Assembly (NCBI GenBank): GCA_016508695.1
Contig: VNKQ01000002.1
Coordinates: 1,922,001-1,986,000, forward strand
From: Hyphodiscus hymeniophilus
Taxonomy: Eukaryota; Ascomycota; Leotiomycetes; Helotiales; Hyphodiscaceae
Reading direction: 5' to 3'
DNA length: 64,000 nucleotides
In this document: one piece after another, positions 57,729 through 64,000 of the stretch
Layout: the number at the start of each line of letters is the position of its first letter
How positions within the stretch are numbered: the stretch's first letter is position 1
Position numbers and translations under genes: made by a program
Notes under the pieces: model-generated
The model's database searches: none
What the model was told of the DNA's origin: nothing
What the model saw: only the letters and a program-made list of their open reading frames with translations

Positions 57729-59350
57729 ATACTTCCTCCAAAGATGGAACATCTCCGTACGGCCGGTTGCAATCAAGATGACAGTAGCTAAAGAAATTCT
57801 GATGATGTACGAGAATAATACCGCACTCCTCGGGCACGTGAAGAGGTTCAACTGGGAATCAGCATGGACTCTCCAGATGCTTCTATGTGCTTTCTGTAGA
57901 CTCGCATTAGACTCATATGAATGCAAAGGCGATTCACATGACAGCCGCACTCCATGGTAGTCACCGATCATTCTGAGGCCTGTTCATATTTCAGAAAAGG
58001 TGCTATGACTGCTCTGTTGAACGGTCGTTTGGTCACTGGCTGTGTTGTACACATAGAGCTCCGAATATGGCTTCCTTTAGCTTCTAGGCATTTCCGTCCT
58101 TCCAGTCTTCGAGTGAAGCGTCTTGGTATTCCAAGGTTTGATACCCCCAGCTGCATCAATGTCAGACCTCCGCGCTCCCCAAGTAGTAAGTAGATACAGC
58201 CGAAACAGCATCATGCAATTAAGAACGAAGTTGCTTATGAATCCTCCAACGTCGAGCTTTTTTTTTCAGAGGCCGAGGAGAGCCCCCCTCCAAAGGTACA
58301 AGCTTTTACCAAGTTTTTGGCACGTACTAGGAGACGCTATTATGAGTCGATGCCCATGAGTCCTAATTTAAGACAATATCACGAACCTACTTGCAATTGC
58401 TGATTCTTGGTGCTCAAAGTTCTACATTACCCCAATAATCATCTGCTCCGTCCGAATAACATGGTCCACTGATCTACAAAATGACACTGTTGCAATCGTC
58501 GCCTAATATCCGTCGCCATCGAAACACTGCTAAGACCAAACCAGCGCTTAATCTGACCAACGCATGATACCAGTCTAACACCCAATATGGGGTTTGTCGG
58601 TTTGATTTTAAAGTGCCTTCGAGCAAGGTGGGATCGCAACGCATACAGGAAACGGAGTAAGAGTGGTGCTTAACGTCGGAGCAGGCTCAGGAGGTCAACT
58701 CGGACGTGAATCGGCTTTGACCATAGAGAATGGCCTCGGTCCAAGGCTTCTAAGTGTTGCTATCACAAATTACTGCCAGGAATTCCTTGTTATCAATAAG
58801 GGTCGGGGGTTGGAGTCGGGGGTTGGAAGAGTCCTTTGTAACTGAATGAACGTTTAACGTCGAGACGTATGTTACCTGCACCTGTTGAGTGAATCTGACC
58901 CACGTAGTTCTATTCAATACAGGCAAGCTGCAAGCATTCTTCTTTTACCTCTAGGAGTATTTCACTACAACGGTCTATATAGTGCTTGTATCCGTCCAGC
59001 TTGTGTGGCAAATGTCTCTGATAGTTTTTTAGTTCAGATTCCATGGTAGACTGCGTCATAGCCTATGGCTCTCTGTCAATAAACTTTCACTCATTAAGCT
59101 TCTTTGCAATGTTAAGATCCATTCTGTAGAAGATCCCATTAGAGTGGGACGTGATTAGTGTGTGATTTCCCACTTTAACACCGGGAAACGATGGACAGGT
59201 TTACGGCATCACGTGCAGCTACCGGCTCGTTATTGGTGGCCGCCGACACTCGAGCCACTCCTCACGTCCCTTCCCCAACCGCACAATATTGCTATTTCTC
59301 TTGATACGTCTACCACCGGAGTCAACGCATCGATTCAACAGAGGTCGACG
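57729..59350. other. Intergenic, 1.6 kb
   Basis: Between the phosphatase and the FAR1 gene, no gene is supported. Small frames on both strands (for example 57,687-57,971 minus) lack domain resemblance. A run of nine T sits near 58,260. From 59,162 an ATG is in frame with the FAR1 gene, but the translated leader does not look like protein and I treat it as 5' UTR; it includes the E-box-like CACGTG at about 59,212. Confidence 0.55.
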
Positions 59351-60888
59351 ATGTCTAACCTCACTCCCCAAAGCAACGCAAACCCTGCGTATGCACAAGC
59401 AAGACCCCAGGTTCATGTCTTCCAGGCCCAACAGCCACAGGCAAACCTCCCAACTCCCGCGCCATCACAGCCAACAGGCTTTGCTCGACCAACTCGAGCT
59501 GCAATCCCCCGACAACAACACAACTCTCCCTACTCTACCCCATACACCCCAAACGGTCCCCAAGTTGGTCCTCGACAGAATGGCAATGGCATCACATCAG
59601 CAGAGCAGCAGATTGCGCAGGGTGTCTTGAGCAATACTCAAGCTGGTTCTGGCTCCAACACTCCGCAACGTCGTAATCCACCTCCTCTCGGAACAGCAAT
59701 TCATATGCCTTTGAATGGCGCTTCACAAAGCCAGCCGATGAGTGTCAACCACGCAGTTAATACTCCCGCAACTGGTAATACAAGTCGCGATTTCGGTGCC
59801 TTGCGACAATCTCAAAATGCTTCTCCAGCTCTCCAAAACCTGAATGCTCAACGATCATCAATGAACGCTTCGCCGGCTGGTTCTAACCTCGGAACACGAC
59901 CTCAAGACTCGTCTCCTGTCGATCATGATATGTCTATGATTGATCCTCAGCTTGCTGTTGACCAACAACTTGGTAGTACTCCTGAACATTCCATGCTCAG
60001 TCATGACCCTCCCGCAGACACTGTTGTTGTTCAAGGCGAAATGCTCTCACCACCACCCGGTGGTAGCTTTCCCACCTTTGAAGCTCTCTTCAATACTGCA
60101 CAAGCCCATGCACTTGCTCACGGCTATGCGTTTGTCATCGGACGATCTAAGCGAGACAACAGAGGTCTAAAAAAGGTCTTTTTGATCTGTGATCGTGGTG
60201 GAAATAACAAGGAGAAGGTTCCTGGCGAGCAACGTCAGCGAAAGACAAAGTCTCGTAAATGTGGCTGTGAGTTTGGTGTCTTTGGTTTGGAAGGCAAGGC
60301 CGCTTGGATATTGAGAGGTCGTATTGATGGCGAGCATCTCACCCACAATCATCCTCCCAGCGAGAGCCCCACCGAGCACCCTGGCGCAAGAAAGTTGGAT
60401 CCAAAGGCAATTGCTGCTGTCAAAGCTCTCGAAGAGAATGGTAGGTCAATAACCTCTAACAGCTTTCAATGCTTACATCGTCAGGTGTCTCCGTCAAGGA
60501 AACTCTTGAAATACTCCATCGCGAGAACCCAACCGTCCGCTTCCTTCCCAGAGACATCTACAACGCCCGAGCCGCGATCAAGCGAGACCCATCCCGCGTA
60601 GAAGTCACCGCTATGGAGAACCTACCCACCTTCTACAAGAAGCCACCCATGACTTTCGAGGAGAAGTTGCGCGCCGAGCTTCGAACCGAAGTTGCAGAAG
60701 CCAAAGCTGAAGTTGAGAAGGTCAAGGATGCATGGGCTAAGGATGTTGAACACTTGAAGGAGCAGCTGGTTCAGAAGGATAAGCAGATTCAGAAGTTCGA
60801 GATGTTCATTGATATCTGCAACGAGCGTGTCATGGTTCAGCGTGAGAGATTGGAGGAGGGTGAGGGAAGTGCTAATGCTTCTGGTTGA
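59351..60888 (+). CDS. FAR1-type zinc-chelating DNA-binding domain protein
   Basis: Two exons, 59351-60440 and 60485-60888 (44-nt intron), 497 aa. The first ~240 residues are Gln/Pro/Ser/Asn-rich and disordered. Residues about 245-340 form a FAR1-like domain: an aromatic/helix start (ALAHGYAFVIGRSKR), VFLICDRGG with the first Cys, RKCGCEF with two Cys, then WILRGRIDGEHLTHNHPPS with the closing HxH, the C-C-HxH layout of the WRKY/GCM1-like zinc fold. A second half (VSVKETLEIL, FLPRDIYNARAAI) matches the region after FAR1 domains in Mutator-like transposases, and the C-terminus is a Lys/Glu coiled coil (about 420-480). No DDE catalytic domain follows, so this is probably a domesticated, transposase-derived regulator. 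The upstream ATG at 59,162 would give 560 aa. Confidence 0.85.
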
Positions 60889-61154
60889 TGCTTTTAACAT
60901 GGATGATGTGGCGTATGGGGTGGGCTGCTTTACTTTGCGTTTACACATTGGCGTTTGCGGCTAAGATGGGAGCAATACGCTCAGAAGGGATGTTTTGCAA
61001 ATGGCCCTTCCATGATGTCTTTTCCCGATAAGCCTCTTCGTGGCCAATTCTAGCATGAATTCAGATCATGCAATCATCAAAAATTCTTGAGTAACAGCTG
61101 ATGTTTCGTGCCACTACCCCAACTAGATTGTGTGTTCCAAGGTCAAGTTGTCGT

Positions 61155-62521
61155 TCAAAGCTCGGCGTACACATCCCATCTCCTCCTCAGCGGGACCTCT
61201 CTTCTAATCTTGTCAACATAACTGGTGTCTATCGTTGCTGTTACAATCGCTGGACCCTCGTTACCATCCGAATCCCTGAACTCTCCCCCTAATTCCGCCA
61301 ACACCTCTCCCCAGGGCCCCACGATGATTGAATGTCCATATGACACTCTCTTCTCATTATGATGCCCTGCTTGAGCTGCTGCCACAACTGAGATGTTTCA
61401 GTCAGCGTTCTCCTTTGTTGAGCGTCTCCTATGTATCTCACAGCCTCCAGCATCTCGACCAAAATCTATCCGTAGAGCACAAAGCAATTCAGGGGAGCAT
61501 TAAAAGTATTTGACAACGCACCATAACACTGCGTTTCCACAGCCCTCGCTCTGAGCAGCAGGTGCCAATGTGCCTTCCCGGTAGGCACGGTGAAAGCAGA
61601 CGGATAAGTAATGATATGAGCGCCCTGACGCTTCATGGAAAGAGCAGGTTCCGGATACCGGAGATCAAAACAGATTTGTAACCCTATCTTCCCAACAGCT
61701 GTTTGGAAGGGTGGGTGGATTTCGGGGCCTTTTTCGAACACACTGTGGACTTGTATCAGCTGAGCTCAATTCCATATCACATCGTTCACCGTCAATGACT
61801 GATAGAGAAATTATGAGAAGAGAAGTTAGGGTAGAACTGGAATTAGGGGGCAAAATAGCAAGAGGAGATTGGGATGGGATAACAAGGAGAGAAACATACT
61901 CGCTCTCCCTGGCGACCGGCCCTCCAGGAATCTCCATATCAAAAAGATGCAATTTCTGATACCGCTGCACGATTTCTCCCTCCTCATCGATCCAAATCGA
62001 CGTATTGCGGATCTTTTCTGGGGAGATGAGACCTGGCTCGTGGATTCCAGCGGTGATGGCCAGGTGGTTGGCTTTGGCGAGGGATTGGAGACCGAGGACG
62101 TAGGGGGAGGCTGATGCAGGAAGCACGAGAGACAATGTTTCAGATACTGAGTGGGCTATATAGTCTGACGCTTCGGGAAGGAATAATGCCTGTGTCGTTT
62201 GTAAGGAACTGGTTCTTGGGAAGGGAACTCGAGAGAGGTTTGAGCTAGAATCTGGGCGTCGTGAGGTAAAGGGAATATCATTTGACTCGATGAATTTAAA
62301 TCCAAATTGAAGTAGAGTAGGACGTAACGACTTAGGAATAGCATGTTAACACCTTCGCTCCAGCTTTCACAGCTTTGCGGACTAAAATCTCGACTTGAGA
62401 GAGGTTATTTTTCATCGACGACGTCGAGCGCATCTGGCCGACAGCCTACAGATAAGGACGTCAGATATCACGTTCCCATCGAGGACGCTCATTCTCTTAC
62501 TATGACTGTTTCTCCTCCCAT
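61155..62521 (-). CDS. Deaminated glutathione amidase / NIT2-type nitrilase
   Basis: Five exons on the minus strand: 62521-62501, 62445-62353, 62189-61900, 61742-61522, 61387-61155, giving 285 aa. The nitrilase catalytic triad is complete: Glu44 in FLPEASDYIA, Lys117 in YQKLHLFD, Cys159 in ICFDLRYPE. The first exon encodes only seven residues (MGGETVI) and joins to AVGQMRSTS, the first strand of the fold. IITYPSAFTVPTGKAHW and VVAAAQAGHHNEKR are restored by the other joins. The pattern (QKLHLFD, SAFTVPTG) resembles yeast Nit2, which hydrolyses deaminated glutathione as metabolite repair, better than plant-type nitrilases. Three introns (163, 157 and 134 nt) are about three times longer than is usual in this window. 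It is divergent from the MFS gene, about 800 bp apart. Confidence 0.92.
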
Positions 62522-63323
62522 TATGAATGAGTTTTTCAATATATCAAGGTCAAGGTGTGGGGTTCTTGGGGAATTTGGCACATTGGAAGAAGGATTAAGG
62601 TTACATAGCTTGAATCATGCTTCTGCCTTCTAATCTACCTTATCGAGTCGGGATGAATACAGTACCGATAATCAGCATTGCTCGCAGCATAGCCCAGGTC
62701 AAGCTCTATATCAGTCTCGATGAATGTAATGATAGATCCCATCACAGACTCACAATTGCCCTGGTGAATTCTGACAAATATAAATCTCGTAGACACATCC
62801 GGTCGCAGCACCAACACCTTAAGCCCGAGTTTGAACTTATCCCGCCAAAAGCCCACCAAGCCCCAGAACGACCCCTCTTTGTGGCTTATGATCCCATTTG
62901 CCGGAGTACCGGTATTGCACAAGATCCTCGACTTTACAGAAGCCACACATGGAAATTGCATGAGCACCTAACCTCTTAACGACTAGTCTTTATTTAATCA
63001 GCAAAGCTATGCCTTTGATCCTCCTTGTAAATGCTCCTGTCCAATAACAGTTCATAATTCCTGCCCTTGGAAAGTCTCGTTTTCACGTTGTGTATTCAAT
63101 GGCGCCGACATTTCCTTTGAGACGGATCGTTGCGCCGTATCACGCCTCCTGGTCGGTTGATGCTATGTAGATAAAGGCTCAGGGGAACTACGCAGCAGTT
63201 TCAAGAGACCGAGATACTCCAGTATATAGCAATTAGGCCACTTCCCACTGCTCAGTACGATTCACACTTAAAATAAACACATGGAGCATTATTGGACCGA
63301 GTGCGTCTCGATAGCAGGCTAAG
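62522..63323. promoter_or_regulatory. Divergent promoter region NIT2-like/MFS
   Basis: About 800 bp between the starts of the NIT2-type gene (minus) and the MFS gene (plus). Short frames on both strands show no family resemblance. No specific site was identified. Confidence 0.55.
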
Positions 63324-64000
63324 ATGGTAGAGTCACCACACAAGAAAACCGTAAGTATTGCTTGTCCGAACTCGCTTGAACTGCTTGGGCCAGATCTGAG
63401 CTATGATTGTAGTTTCGTTCTTTCATATGGGATACAGACACACACGTGAAGTCCCTCGAGGAACGGACATTACTTCGCAAGCTCGACTTCTCAATCTTGA
63501 CTGTCGGCTGCTTGGGTTTTTTCGTATGCCAACCTCAATGATGCTAGCCTCAAGCGTAAGGATTGACTCTTCCAGTTGAAATACCTCGACCAAGGAAATC
63601 TTGCAAATGCCTATGTGAGCGGAATGCAAGAAGATCTGAAAATGTACGGAAATGAGTACACTTACGCTGTATGTTACCCCCCCTGCTTTCTATCTCCTGG
63701 TCACGAGAACTAACATATCTTCAGGGGACAGTATATACCTGTGCTTACGCAGCAATGCAAATTCCCTCAACACTCATCATTCAGAAGATCAGACCCAGCT
63801 ACTGGCTTGCTTGCATGGAGATAGGTTGGGGAGTCTTCACATTTGCACAAGCTGGGATTCAGAATGTGACTCAACTCTACGTCTTTAGGTTCTTGGTAGG
63901 GCTATTTGAGAGCTCATTCTTCCCTTGCATGTTATTTGTGCTTGGGTCTTGGTACGTTCTTTAATGTGGGAAGCGGTGAACAGGGATTGATACTGACGGG
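63324..64000 (+). CDS. Dal5-family MFS transporter, 5' part
   Basis: Four exons visible: 63324-63350, 63413-63523, 63576-63668, 63725-63951, then a donor GTACGT; the rest lies beyond the window. The protein starts MVESPHKKT and, after the joins, gives RKLDFSILTVGCLGFFLKYLD (TM1) with DQGNLANAYVSGM, a hallmark of the anion:cation symporter (allantoate permease, Dal5) family. This is followed by TVYTCAYAAMQIPS, GWGVFTFAQAG and FRFLVGLFESSFFP, covering TM2-TM4. These are proton-driven importers of allantoate, ureidosuccinate, nicotinate, biotin or similar acids; the substrate cannot be told. The acceptor of exon 2 was chosen at 63,412 because the nearer AG would place a stop in frame. Confidence 0.88.

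Noticed and set aside
59162..59350. Upstream ATG as the true start of the FAR1 gene
   Set aside because: The translated leader has no protein-like conservation pattern and resembles a 5' UTR; kept only as an alternative.

Overview
This window looks like nuclear DNA of a filamentous ascomycete (Pezizomycotina; Leotiomycetes is a guess, not demonstrated). The evidence is short introns (mostly 44-80 nt) with GTRNGT-type donors and CTNAC-like branch sites, many single-copy fungal housekeeping genes on both strands, a class III-type chitin synthase, an Msb2-type signalling mucin, and gene-poor AT/microsatellite-bearing stretches between gene islands. No operons, rRNA, tRNA or CRISPR were seen. All exon joins below were derived by hand from the sequence and the family alignments I know; nothing was searched.

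Layout. 1.4-2.2 kb: a small NAD(P)-binding (NmrA/SDR-like) protein. 4.6-6.3 kb: a Jen1-type monocarboxylate/proton symporter. 7.6-11.3 kb: a divergent pair, EMC4 (ER membrane complex) on the minus strand and the AP-2 beta adaptin APL1 on the plus strand. 13.3-16.8 kb: a chitin synthase with a long N-terminal extension. 17.18-17.44 kb: a small inverted-repeat element that looks like a MITE. 18.0-21.0 kb: a signalling mucin (MSB2/MsbA family) carrying a 150-bp in-frame repeat. 21-31 kb: a gene-poor, repeat-dotted stretch whose only recognisable content is two decayed DNA-repair genes side by side on the minus strand, a translesion polymerase eta (RAD30-like) relic and an HhH-GPD DNA glycosylase relic.

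31.0-37.8 kb: FKBP12-type prolyl isomerase (with a possible mitochondrial leader), ubiquitin-activating enzyme E1 (UBA1), and a glutathionyl-hydroquinone reductase/omega GST (ECM4 family). 38.9-52.0 kb: the complete cytoplasmic dynein heavy chain (nudA/DYN1), coded almost entirely in one 12.6-kb exon. 52.7-55.8 kb: TOM20 and EXO84, a divergent pair sharing 256 bp. 56.4-57.7 kb: PP2A catalytic subunit. 59.4-60.9 kb: a stand-alone FAR1-domain protein, probably derived from a Mutator-like transposase. 61.2-62.5 kb: a NIT2-type deaminated-glutathione amidase. 63.3 kb to the end: the 5' part of a Dal5-type MFS transporter, cut by the window edge.

The genes do not form one pathway. Many serve polarised hyphal growth (chitin synthase, mucin sensor, AP-2, exocyst, dynein, PP2A), but this is the normal content of a fungal gene island. 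The parts most worth a second look are the twin repair-gene relics, the inverted-repeat element, the repeat block of the mucin, the FAR1 gene, and two genes (FKBP, ECM4-like) whose first codons add mitochondrial-type leaders.
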